A model generated the notes under the pieces. That model worked only from the letters and a program-made list of their open reading frames with translations. It ran no database searches and was not told where the DNA came from. A program made the position numbers and the translations under genes. A DNA stretch of 64,000 nucleotides from Gammaproteobacteria bacterium. GTDB lineage: Bacteria > Pseudomonadota > Gammaproteobacteria > GRL18. Below, in pieces: positions 1 through 9,633 of the stretch (position 1 is the first letter of the stretch; every line of letters starts with the position of its first letter). The DNA lies in the NCBI GenBank assembly GCA_026196615.1, contig JAPHSW010000165.1, forward strand, positions 1-64,000, given 5' to 3'.

Positions 1-1
1 A

Positions 2-76
2 ATTTACATGAAGGATTTAAAGCATGTATTTAAACAATTGAACCAAGATGTGATGTGTCTCGGAACAATGGCTTAA
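2..76 (+). CDS. 3' tail of an upstream CDS cut by the window edge (…MKDLKHVFKQLNQDVMCLGTMA*)
   Basis: Frame open from the window edge to TAA at 74-76; too short to assign. Confidence 0.25.
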   Translation: MYMKDLKHVFKQLNQDVMCLGTMA

Positions 77-124
77 ATTTGTGGGGATCCTTCAGATTTG
101 AAATAGTATACAAAAGCTTTAAAT

Positions 125-3100
125 TTAATTATTAAAGTACCTTGCTTCTAACTCTTCAACTGGCAATGGTTTGCTATAATAATAACCTTGAAAATACCCA
201 CATCCTAATTCTTTAAGAAATTTTATTTGGCGTTTGTCTTCTATTCCTTCGGCTACTGTTTCCATCTTCATTGCTTTAGCTAAAGAGATAATAGCCTGGA
301 CAATATCACAACTTTGAGCATCATCAGGGATGTCATCAACAAAAGATTTATCGATCTTTAATTTATCAATATTAAACCGTTTAATATAACTGAGTGATGA
401 TTGACCGGTTCCAAAATCATCCAGAGAAATGATAAAACCAGCTTTTTTAAGCTCCGCTATTTTTTGAAAACTCTCAGTTGTATCCATTACTACACGTTCT
501 GTTAATTCCAGATCAAAACTTTTGCAATCAAGACCTTCACATTGAATTGCTTCGATAATATGTTTTACAAATTGAGGTTTTCTAAATTCATAATTTGAGA
601 TATTAATTGACATAGTAATATTGATATCTTTTTCCTGCCACATTCTTTGCTGTTTTGTGGCTGTTTTAATTACCCATGCTTCAATTTCACCCATTAATCC
701 AGTTCTCTCTGCAATTGGAATAAAAAGTTCTGGAGATATAAACCCTTTTTCGGGATCATTCCAACGTATTAAAGCTTCTACTCCAATAATTTTGGCACCT
801 TCCTGTGTAACTTGAGGTTGATAAAATAATTGCAATTTATCCTTGGCAAGAGCTTGTTTTAAACCATTTTCGATTTGCAATTGTTGCATTGCTTCTTCGT
901 TCATTTTTGCAGTAAAAAATTCAATACTTTTTTTACCATTTTCTTTTGCGCGATACATTGCAGTATCAGCATAACTCATTAATTGTTCGGTATTAATAGC
1001 ATCATCGGGATAAAAGCTAACACCAATACTTGCTGATGTTTGTATTTCATTTACCCCCAATTTGATTGGTTTATTTATTTGATTTTGAATAGCTTTAGAA
1101 ATACTAACGACTTGCTCTTTGTCTTTAATACCCTCTATAATAACTGTAAATTCATCACCACTAATTCGGGCTAAGGTATCACTTTCTCTTATAATGCTGG
1201 ATAGCCGTTCACTCAGTTCTTTCAAAAATAAATCACCTGTTTGATGACCCATAGTATCATTAATGGTTTTAAAGTTATCCAGATCAATGAACATTAAAGC
1301 TGTCTTTGTATTATTTCTTTCACTCATAGTAATAGCATGAGTTATGCGATCCTGAAATAGTTGACGATTAGGAAGCCCAGTTAATACATCATAATAAGCC
1401 AATTGATTAATCTTTTTTTGTGCTTCCATTTTTTCTGTCACATCAGAAAATACACCAATATAATTGCTTAAATTACCATCTTCATCTAATACTTTATAAA
1501 TAGATATCCACTCAGCAAATAGTTCTCCATTTTTACGGCGATTCCATAATTCACCCTCCCATTTACCTTCTTTCTTTATTATTGACCACATTTTTTTATA
1601 AAAATCTTTTTCTTGCCAATCTGAATGTAATACGTTGGGATTTTGTCCAATGACTTCTTCAGATTTATAACCTGTAATGCTGGTAAAACCACTATTTACC
1701 ATTATAATATTGGCTTTTTCATCAGTAATCATAATACCTTCAGATGTTGTTTCAAAAACTTTTGAAATTAATTGCATTTGCTCCTTAAATTTTATTTCTG
1801 CTGTAACATCATGTATCCCAACTAATACTATTTCCTGGTTTTTATAGTTGATATATTGTTTATCTAAATGAACAGGTAAACGACTTCCACCATTTACGAG
1901 TAACCAATAGGTTTCTTTTGTATTTTCCCTATAATAATTAATATCTGATTTTAAACATTTAAAAAATAACTCCTTAAAATAAATTGTATCAGATTGCATT
2001 AACAGATCACTTAACAAGCCTTGTGCTTTTTTATTTGAGTCGATAACTTTTAAATTGGGTAAATTTATCACTAGCATTGCATCTTTGGAATTTTCAAATA
2101 ATTTGTTATAACGTTGTTCACTATCTTTAATAATGTTCTGTAGTGTATTAGATAAAATTGAAAAATTATTTGAAAAACTCATAATTTCTTTAATTGAACT
2201 TGTTGGCAAACTTAATGATTCATTCTGTTCAATTTTATGAGGAAGATTAAGAGTCGCAAGACTAAGGCTTTCGAGAGAACTCAATAAAGAGCGACTAGAA
2301 AAATAGCTAATGACAACAACAATGGCGATGATACTTAGCATAATAATGAATGCATATATGTATATTCGCTGTAGTGCATCAACGGAAGAGGATAATTTTT
2401 CCTGAATAATTATCTTATAAGGAAATCCAGGTAAATTATCAATAAGATAAACAAAGTGAGACTTCTTCCATTTTAACATTTTAGGCATAGCTTCATTGGG
2501 AAGCACATGGAAAGTATTGTCATTAATTTTTGTTTTTATACCATGAAAAGGTTGGCTCTTATCATTAATACTGCTCAAAATTAACCGGTCTTTTTTATCC
2601 AGTACATGTACTGCAATTTCCTTATGAATAGAATGATTGGCTAAATAATTTTGTAAAGTAGATTTCTTTATAACACTGATAAGGCAGCTTTTCTGATCCA
2701 TCTGAGAACTATAGATATAATCTTGTTCAATCCACATTTTGGGAATAACGTCACACATTATTTTATCATCAACTGGTAGATGATAAATAATTTCCTTTTT
2801 TGCAATATTAGTAACTGTATCCTTATTTATCATCCATATTGATTCTATATCTGAAGAATCAGCTATATCTATATTACTTTTTTTATTAAAATGGAAATAG
2901 GTCAATTTAAGTGTTTCAGTATTATACATATTGATAAATTCATTAATTTCTGACCTCATGTTATTACCGATATCTTCAACACTTTTGATAGCATCGTTAT
3001 TAAACCGTTCAAAGGTTTTATTACTCATCATATGGGCAGAAAAAAATAGAGAAAAAGAAACCATTGTCATCATAATAGTGAATAGTAAGTTTCTTAAACT

Positions 3101-3586
3101 AATGGTTTCTTTTATCTTATCTGGATTTATTCTATATTTTATAATAGCTAAAACCAGTAAAGTACTAACTAGTGCATTGAGCAGTCCGTTGGCAGGATGT
3201 TTTAACATGATTAAGATTACCTGAGTTTCAGGAAGCTCCATAATATGGCCATAAAATAATGGGACTAACCAGATACCAATCAATGTCCAGTAAATAATAT
3301 CTGCAATAAAAATATTTTTTATTTTCATGCGTAGCAACATCCCCACTGTAAATGCTTCTAAAACAAAAGCAATAAATGCATAAGGATGTCCCCATAAATA
3401 AATAGTATAGCTATGTACCAAGATTGCTGAAATAACGCCTATCCCTGGACCAAAATACCAGACAGCAATAAGGACGAATATACTGCCAAAAATTTGATTA
3501 ACGCCAAAGAACATCTCAAAATTGAGAATGTTTCCTAATAACCCTAAAATTAGACAGGTAATAAATACTGATATTTTCCTGATCAT
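125..3586 (-). CDS. Membrane-anchored PAS-GGDEF-EAL c-di-GMP signalling protein
   Basis: Multi-TM N-terminus, PAS, ARISGDEFTVI (GGDEF variant) with upstream RESD I-site, EAL domain GVEALIRW…DDFGTGQSSLSYIK. Confidence 0.93.
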   Translation of the reverse strand: MIRKISVFITCLILGLLGNILNFEMFFGVNQIFGSIFVLIAVWYFGPGIGVISAILVHSYTIYLWGHPYAFIAFVLEAFTVGMLLRMKIKNIFIADIIYWTLIGIWLVPLFYGHIMELPETQVILIMLKHPANGLLNALVSTLLVLAIIKYRINPDKIKETISLRNLLFTIMMTMVSFSLFFSAHMMSNKTFERFNNDAIKSVEDIGNNMRSEINEFINMYNTETLKLTYFHFNKKSNIDIADSSDIESIWMINKDTVTNIAKKEIIYHLPVDDKIMCDVIPKMWIEQDYIYSSQMDQKSCLISVIKKSTLQNYLANHSIHKEIAVHVLDKKDRLILSSINDKSQPFHGIKTKINDNTFHVLPNEAMPKMLKWKKSHFVYLIDNLPGFPYKIIIQEKLSSSVDALQRIYIYAFIIMLSIIAIVVVISYFSSRSLLSSLESLSLATLNLPHKIEQNESLSLPTSSIKEIMSFSNNFSILSNTLQNIIKDSEQRYNKLFENSKDAMLVINLPNLKVIDSNKKAQGLLSDLLMQSDTIYFKELFFKCLKSDINYYRENTKETYWLLVNGGSRLPVHLDKQYINYKNQEIVLVGIHDVTAEIKFKEQMQLISKVFETTSEGIMITDEKANIIMVNSGFTSITGYKSEEVIGQNPNVLHSDWQEKDFYKKMWSIIKKEGKWEGELWNRRKNGELFAEWISIYKVLDEDGNLSNYIGVFSDVTEKMEAQKKINQLAYYDVLTGLPNRQLFQDRITHAITMSERNNTKTALMFIDLDNFKTINDTMGHQTGDLFLKELSERLSSIIRESDTLARISGDEFTVIIEGIKDKEQVVSISKAIQNQINKPIKLGVNEIQTSASIGVSFYPDDAINTEQLMSYADTAMYRAKENGKKSIEFFTAKMNEEAMQQLQIENGLKQALAKDKLQLFYQPQVTQEGAKIIGVEALIRWNDPEKGFISPELFIPIAERTGLMGEIEAWVIKTATKQQRMWQEKDINITMSINISNYEFRKPQFVKHIIEAIQCEGLDCKSFDLELTERVVMDTTESFQKIAELKKAGFIISLDDFGTGQSSLSYIKRFNIDKLKIDKSFVDDIPDDAQSCDIVQAIISLAKAMKMETVAEGIEDKRQIKFLKELGCGYFQGYYYSKPLPVEELEARYFNN

Positions 3587-3985
3587 GATAAAAACCTTAT
3601 TTTTATTAAAGCTATAAAAACTAATGTTTTACAAATACTAATAAATTATTCTTAGTTATACTGTATTACTAAAAAGTGGCTCAAAAGCAGCCAATTCAGT
3701 TTTTATTTCGTTTAATCAAAAAAAAGCAGTTGGGCGGTATACACAGAGCATATTAAATATGGGATTTAGTAAAATGCAGTGAGTTTCCAAATGTAGGTTT
3801 AATGGAGGTTTTTCTTGATAACTTGGGATTTATTAGTACATCAAGAGGCTAGCATTGAATTAGTTACCTTACAGGTAAGGGGTGGATTGAATCCACAGAA
3901 GAAATAAGGATAGATAGAAAAAATTAATACTGATGTGATATCACCACCTGTTTTCTGAAAGATAAACAAGTTTTGGCAATACTGT

Positions 3986-5653
3986 TTATTCTTGTGCTGC
4001 TACAACTCGATTACGGCCGCTTTCTTTTGCTTTATACATTGCTTGATCAGACTTTATAAGTAATTCATCTGATTGTAAGTCAGAAAAAGTAGTTGATGTC
4101 GCTGTTCCAGCAGATAAACTGCAATTAAATTTTTTGCCCTGATAATTGAAATTAACTTCGTTAAAATTACGTCGAATATCATCAATAATATTAATAGCAA
4201 ATTTATTATTACAATCCGGTAAAATAACTAAAAATTCTTCACCGCCATAACGACCAATGATATCTGTTTGACGTAGTCTTTGTCTTAGCAAAATGGCCAA
4301 AGAATTAATTACTACATCACCTGTAGCATGACCATAAGTGTCATTAACTTGTTTAAAATGGTCGATATCTAGCATAACCAGTGTAACAGGCTTTTTGTTG
4401 CGTTTTGAGCGCATCAACTCCATTTTAGCGGCCTCTTTTATATTGGCATGTTTCATAAGTCCCGTTAAACTATCACGACTAATTTTTTCTTTAATTATAC
4501 GACTACGATTAATTCGATATTTCACTGCAGAAATAAGTTGGGTGTTATGTATTGGTTTGCTAAGAAAATCATCTGCCCCTTTATTGATTGCATGTTGTTG
4601 TATCTCTAAATTTTGCTCTGATGATAAATAGACAATGGAAAGACTGGATAAATTATCATATTGTCTAAGTATTCCAGCCAGTTCGGGGCCACTATAGTCT
4701 GGCATATGTAAATCCATTAATAATAAATCAGGCTTAAATTCCATGACTTCATTATATATTTCACGGCTATTTTTCAGAATTTCAACCTCGATACCCACTC
4801 CTTGTAGTACCAATTGATAATTAAGAGCCAGCTGTTTATCATCATCAACAATTAAAACTTTGCCAGGAGTTGCTGTTTTCTGTTCAAATATATCAGTAAT
4901 ACGATTAACTAACATAGGAATATTCAAAGGTTTTAAATAAAAACCTAATGCGCCTAATTTTGCAGCACGTATTCTATTATCAAAGCTATCATTTTGAGTA
5001 ATAAATAATAAAGGACAATTATCGTTTAATAAATTGGGTCTATTCTGCAATAAAATTTTGGTGGAATTTTTTTTATCAGAATCCAAAATGATATCAAAAA
5101 TCAACATATCTGGCTTTTGTTTATCAACATGTTTATCTGCACTATCTATTGAATTAAATAAATGAAGATGATACCCAAAGGATTCTAATTGAATTTTAAG
5201 ATGCTCTGCCAAGTGTAGGTCATCTTCAATCAGGTAAATATGTTTTTCATTTTTCAGTTTAATTTCTGTTTTATTTTGCTCTGAAGCACTGGCAGATACT
5301 GTTGCATGAACCTCTTCAAGACTATTGATTAGTAAGTGTATATTATCCTTAAGATAGGTCACAATGTTTGGTTCTGAAGCATGGGGCAGACTTTCTTTTG
5401 ATTGAATAATATCATTTTCAAACCTTCTAGCCTGTTTTGTTAACTGGTCAAAACCAAATGTACCACCGGAGCCGGCCATTTTATGAAATCGATGTTGTAA
5501 GTCATCCAGAATTTTTGCATTTTTATTTTTTTCAACTGAAAGAAGATGTATGAGCTTTTCAATCTGCTTAAACTCATCTTTTAAATTAGAAATATAGTCA
5601 TTTTTCAAGCCGGCTAGCTGTTGATTAAAATCTAACACAATATTATCAGGCAT
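3986..5653 (-). CDS. Hpt-REC-REC-GGDEF response regulator / diguanylate cyclase
   Basis: Hpt-like FHKMAGSGGTFGF, two REC domains (LIFDIILD, LLMDLHMPDYSG), GRYGGEEFLVIL with RQTD I-site. Confidence 0.93.
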   Translation of the reverse strand: MPDNIVLDFNQQLAGLKNDYISNLKDEFKQIEKLIHLLSVEKNKNAKILDDLQHRFHKMAGSGGTFGFDQLTKQARRFENDIIQSKESLPHASEPNIVTYLKDNIHLLINSLEEVHATVSASASEQNKTEIKLKNEKHIYLIEDDLHLAEHLKIQLESFGYHLHLFNSIDSADKHVDKQKPDMLIFDIILDSDKKNSTKILLQNRPNLLNDNCPLLFITQNDSFDNRIRAAKLGALGFYLKPLNIPMLVNRITDIFEQKTATPGKVLIVDDDKQLALNYQLVLQGVGIEVEILKNSREIYNEVMEFKPDLLLMDLHMPDYSGPELAGILRQYDNLSSLSIVYLSSEQNLEIQQHAINKGADDFLSKPIHNTQLISAVKYRINRSRIIKEKISRDSLTGLMKHANIKEAAKMELMRSKRNKKPVTLVMLDIDHFKQVNDTYGHATGDVVINSLAILLRQRLRQTDIIGRYGGEEFLVILPDCNNKFAINIIDDIRRNFNEVNFNYQGKKFNCSLSAGTATSTTFSDLQSDELLIKSDQAMYKAKESGRNRVVAAQE

Positions 5654-5897
5654 AATGTTGACTCGTAAATTAGTTTTTTATAGGGCTATCATCTCCTATA
5701 AAAGTGTCAATATAGAGACTTTTCCTAAATCATTTATGGCAAGCTGTTTTCTCATAAGTTTTTGACTTATTCAGATAAAGTCATAGAATGAAAATGTTTT
5801 GGTATAACATTGATTGCTCCTAGTGATTTAAATTTTTCAATTTAGGAGGGATATACCTTTGCTGTCATAAATGCAATCGGTGTATTATTTTAGGAAG
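5642..5897. repeat. Diverged direct repeat copy A (partner 9124-9380)
   Basis: Near-gapless alignment with 9124-9380, e.g. identical TCAGATAAAGTCATAG and ACCTTTGCTGTCATAAATGCAAT. Confidence 0.9.
5734..5897 (-). pseudogene. Decayed 3' fragment of a REC gene, paralogous to 9216-9605
   Basis: Minus-strand translation TAKVYPS*IEKFKSLGAINVIPKHFHSMTLSE*VKNL*ENSLP aligns with TAKVQASEIENFKSLGAVDIIPKPFDPMTLSEQVKALWENNLP of the intact gene; three in-frame stops. Confidence 0.9.
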
Positions 5898-6193
5898 GAT
5901 AGGAGATTCAATGGTATTTTTCAATCTATAAAATGTTGATTGGGGTGATTTTGGGATAAAGATTTCAAAAAATGTGATTCGAAAGCCTGAAAAAACTTGT
6001 TTTGACTGAACTTACTCAATTTTTAGGTAAGAAGGCTCCTGCTCGTAAATTTTAAAACATAGCTGGAAAATTGTTATATATTCTCATCAGGAAACACATT
6101 GCTTGGACTCATATTTGAGAATAAGGGAGAGTCAGTTGTCTCACTTACTGATACTATTTCTCTGAATAGTAATGTATTATAAAATTTAGTGAA

Positions 6194-9082
6194 TTAAATA
6201 GCTTTTTCTGGTTTTCCAAGTAAGTAACCTTGCATATAGTCAATTCCTATCTCTTTTACTTTTTCAGCAATTACTTTATCGGAGACGAATTCAGCAATTG
6301 TTTTAGTACCAATACTTTGTGAGAATTCATGTATTAAAGTGGTTACTCGAAAAACTGTTTCATCATGTGCAATATTCTTGATCATAGAACCATCAATTTT
6401 TATAAAATTTGGATCAAGCTTCATTAAATATTCGAAATTAGAGTAGCCGGTACCGAAATCATCAATAGCAATAGCACACCCAAGATATTTCATTTCCCGA
6501 ATAAAATCTGAAACATCAGTATAATTTTCGATACCTTCTGACTCAACAATTTCAAATATGACACGTTTAGCAATTGATTCATTAGATAATTTCTGCTTGA
6601 GTAATTTGGTTGTGTCTTTGTTAAGAATATCCTCAATTGTGAGGTTTATTGAGAAGCTTTCAGTTCTATTAGAAAAATAATCAAAACTCTTATTAATAAT
6701 AATTTCAGACAACTGTGAATATAGCCGGGCATTTTTGGCAATGTCCAGAAAGAAAAATGGGCTGATTTCGCTACCATCTTCATCAATAAGACGCATTAAA
6801 CATTCATATTTATCTATTTTTTTTGTGCATCTATCAACAATAGGCTGGATAAATAGTGTTATTTTATCATTAGCAATAGCTTGTTTAATTTTTTTTGTCC
6901 AACGAAGGTTTTCTTCATTGCGTTTTTGAAGGTCAACATGACTATTATAAAACAGAAATTGTTGGTGTGATTCTTTTGCAACTCGTAGAGCCATGCCAGC
7001 ATTGATATAAGCATTTCTGCTTTCGCTAGCAACTCCAACCGTAGCAGAAACTGTCAGTTCATTGTCATTGACAGTAAATATCTTTTTATCCAACAGACTA
7101 AGGATTTTCTTACATTGTGCTGCAAATTTATTTTCTGGAAAATTATCTTTTGCAAGCAACACAAATTCATCTCCCGATAGACGAAACACAGTGATGCCTT
7201 CGTTAACATGTTCACTCAGCATCGTGGCAAAGCTAATTATCACTTCATCACCTATTGCATACCCATAGTAGTCATTAATTTCTGAGAATCTATCAATATT
7301 AAAAATTGCAAGCAGTGGTGTTTTAGACTGAGATAACAGCTCAATAAATTTTTGTCTGTTAGGCAACTTGGTTAATGAGTCGGTAGTATGCATCATAATT
7401 TGTTGCTGTTGATTAAATATCTCAGTGACATCAGTACGGATTGAGATATATTCCTTAAGGTCTCCGTTAACGCTCAGGATTGGGACAATTGTACTACTGA
7501 CATAATATTCTGTACCATCCTTTCGCTTGTTGCATATAATGCCTTTCCAGGTTTTTTTGGCTGAAATGGTTTGCCACAAATCTTTAAATAAAGTTTTGGG
7601 GACTTTTGGGTTGTTGATTATACGGTGATTACTACCAATTAACTCCTTTCTCGAATACCCTGAAATATTACAAAAAGCCTCATTAACATAGGTAATATTC
7701 CCCTTAATATCGGCTTTTGAAACAATTGCACTCATGTCTACTGCTTTTTTATATTCATTTAACAATGAACTATTAATGACAACTTGTTTTTTTTGCTCAT
7801 TTACTTCCGTTTTGAGTGTATCATTAAGCTTATTTAATGGGTAAATAATAAGATTCTTAAAGAAAAATAAAACTATTGAGCTCAATATGAGCATTACAAT
7901 AATCATTGCCAAAATCATCCTATTGACAACAGCATCAATATAATTAAATACTTCCTGCTTATCTATTTCAACCAGTAAAACCGATGGTTCACCGAAAAGT
8001 TGGTAGGATGTATAAGCACTCAATACTGATATACCTCGGTAGTCTAAAAATATTTGTTGATTTTTCTCACCTTTAAGACCTGCTATGACTCCAGGAGTTT
8101 TAACATGCTGAATACCGATAGTTGTCTGTAGTTTCTGGACAAGGGGATGATTAATATCATTTAGAAAACGGCTGTCATTTCTCATGGTGAAATCATTACC
8201 AATAATATAAGCTTCACCACTTTCACCCAAACCTGATTGATTAGCTTTACCGTGAAAGGTCATAATTTGGTTGATTGGTTCGATAGGAAGCTGGATGGCG
8301 ATACTCCCATAGTATTGTTTATCAATATATATCGGCATGGCTAGAAAAGCTGCTGGAATATTCAAGCTCGGTTCATATGGTAAAAAAGTGGCAAAGGACA
8401 GTTCATTTTTTTTAGTTTGAGTTGATTTTCTGAACACTTCGGCTAAACCAGATTTTTTATAAGGACCTGTTAACAAATTGGTTCCATAATCAAATTCTTT
8501 TTCTACGCTATAAATGATATTACCTTGCGGATCAATTAAGAATAGGTCATAGAAATCATGTATTTTTTGTATTTGCTTAAAATGTGGATGAAATTGATCA
8601 TGCAGAATATCATAACTCTGTTTGTTAATAATTAAACCTTGTTTAATTATTTGATTATATTGAGCTATTTTACCTTGTTTTTGAGTAGGTAAATAAGCCT
8701 GTGTGTGTTTTCCCGGTGCCGCATTAGGTATATTTCGGTGCAGATTATTAAGATATCTCTCTTGATACTCATCAGTTAATACAGTATCGAGATTTTGGAT
8801 ATTTTCTATATCCTGTAAAGCTTGAAACGCAGGTGATAACTGTTTTAATGCAGTGGAGGTATTAGAAGATAAACTGATGGAACGAAGAATGTTTTTTGTC
8901 TGTTTTTGGTAGGTGTTAATATGCATTCCCAATGCTTCACGTAATGATATTAGTTGTTCAAAACGTGTATTAAGAAGCAGTTCCTTTTTATAATTACTAA
9001 GTGTATATATGCCTGATCCAACAAAAGCAAAAAAGACAAATATTGCCGTTAAAACCCAGATTTTAATTTTCATATACATCAT
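6194..9082 (-). CDS. Cache-like sensor, PAS, GGDEF, EAL protein
   Basis: TM-flanked periplasmic region, PAS (NISGYSRKELIG), FRLSGDEFVLLA, EAL-type domain (KYECLMRL, IAIDDFGTGYSNFEYL). Confidence 0.9.
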   Translation of the reverse strand: MMYMKIKIWVLTAIFVFFAFVGSGIYTLSNYKKELLLNTRFEQLISLREALGMHINTYQKQTKNILRSISLSSNTSTALKQLSPAFQALQDIENIQNLDTVLTDEYQERYLNNLHRNIPNAAPGKHTQAYLPTQKQGKIAQYNQIIKQGLIINKQSYDILHDQFHPHFKQIQKIHDFYDLFLIDPQGNIIYSVEKEFDYGTNLLTGPYKKSGLAEVFRKSTQTKKNELSFATFLPYEPSLNIPAAFLAMPIYIDKQYYGSIAIQLPIEPINQIMTFHGKANQSGLGESGEAYIIGNDFTMRNDSRFLNDINHPLVQKLQTTIGIQHVKTPGVIAGLKGEKNQQIFLDYRGISVLSAYTSYQLFGEPSVLLVEIDKQEVFNYIDAVVNRMILAMIIVMLILSSIVLFFFKNLIIYPLNKLNDTLKTEVNEQKKQVVINSSLLNEYKKAVDMSAIVSKADIKGNITYVNEAFCNISGYSRKELIGSNHRIINNPKVPKTLFKDLWQTISAKKTWKGIICNKRKDGTEYYVSSTIVPILSVNGDLKEYISIRTDVTEIFNQQQQIMMHTTDSLTKLPNRQKFIELLSQSKTPLLAIFNIDRFSEINDYYGYAIGDEVIISFATMLSEHVNEGITVFRLSGDEFVLLAKDNFPENKFAAQCKKILSLLDKKIFTVNDNELTVSATVGVASESRNAYINAGMALRVAKESHQQFLFYNSHVDLQKRNEENLRWTKKIKQAIANDKITLFIQPIVDRCTKKIDKYECLMRLIDEDGSEISPFFFLDIAKNARLYSQLSEIIINKSFDYFSNRTESFSINLTIEDILNKDTTKLLKQKLSNESIAKRVIFEIVESEGIENYTDVSDFIREMKYLGCAIAIDDFGTGYSNFEYLMKLDPNFIKIDGSMIKNIAHDETVFRVTTLIHEFSQSIGTKTIAEFVSDKVIAEKVKEIGIDYMQGYLLGKPEKAI

Positions 9083-9123
9083 GACTCCTTTCTTGAAACC
9101 AATAGAAAACTTAGTAAATACAC

Positions 9124-9380
9124 ATTATCAGGTATGATGTGGACTCTTAAACTAAATTTTTTATAGGGCAATTATCTCCAACAATAGTGTCAATATGGAG
9201 GCTATTATCCTAAATTTATTTTGGCAAGTTGTTTTCCCATAAGGCTTTGACTTGTTCAGATAAAGTCATAGGGTCAAAAGGTTTTGGTATTATATCGACC
9301 GCTCCTAATGATTTAAAATTCTCAATTTCAGAGGCTTGTACCTTTGCTGTCATAAATGCAATTGGTGTATTATTTAAGGA
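9124..9380. repeat. Direct repeat copy B (partner 5642-5897)
   Basis: See copy A; covers the 3' part of the intact REC gene and the spacer to the next gene. Confidence 0.9.
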
Positions 9381-9605
9381 GCTTTTTTCGCGCATTGCCT
9401 TCAGTGTTGATGGGCCATCCATTCCTGGCATCATCACGTCCAATAAAATTATATCAGGGTTAAACTCTTCAACAATATTTAGTGCATCTTCTCCTGAAGC
9501 ACATATATGTACTGTATAACCGCCAACTGTTTCCAGTGCGAGTTTGGCGACTGCCTGGATGTCAGGCTCATCTTCAACATAAAGGATTTTTTCTAATGAA
9601 GGCAT
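9216..9605 (-). CDS. Single-domain response regulator (REC)
   Basis: ILYVEDEPDIQAVAK, ILLDVMMPGMDG, FMTAK, PKPFDP. Confidence 0.95.
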   Translation of the reverse strand: MPSLEKILYVEDEPDIQAVAKLALETVGGYTVHICASGEDALNIVEEFNPDIILLDVMMPGMDGPSTLKAMREKSSLNNTPIAFMTAKVQASEIENFKSLGAVDIIPKPFDPMTLSEQVKALWENNLPK

Positions 9606-9633
9606 ATAGATTACCAGTTTTATTATTTGGGTA

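Noticed and set aside
3590-3985. Possible riboswitch or small RNA in the gap between the first two c-di-GMP genes
   Set aside because: No GEMM-like core or convincing stem seen; unsupported without covariance search.
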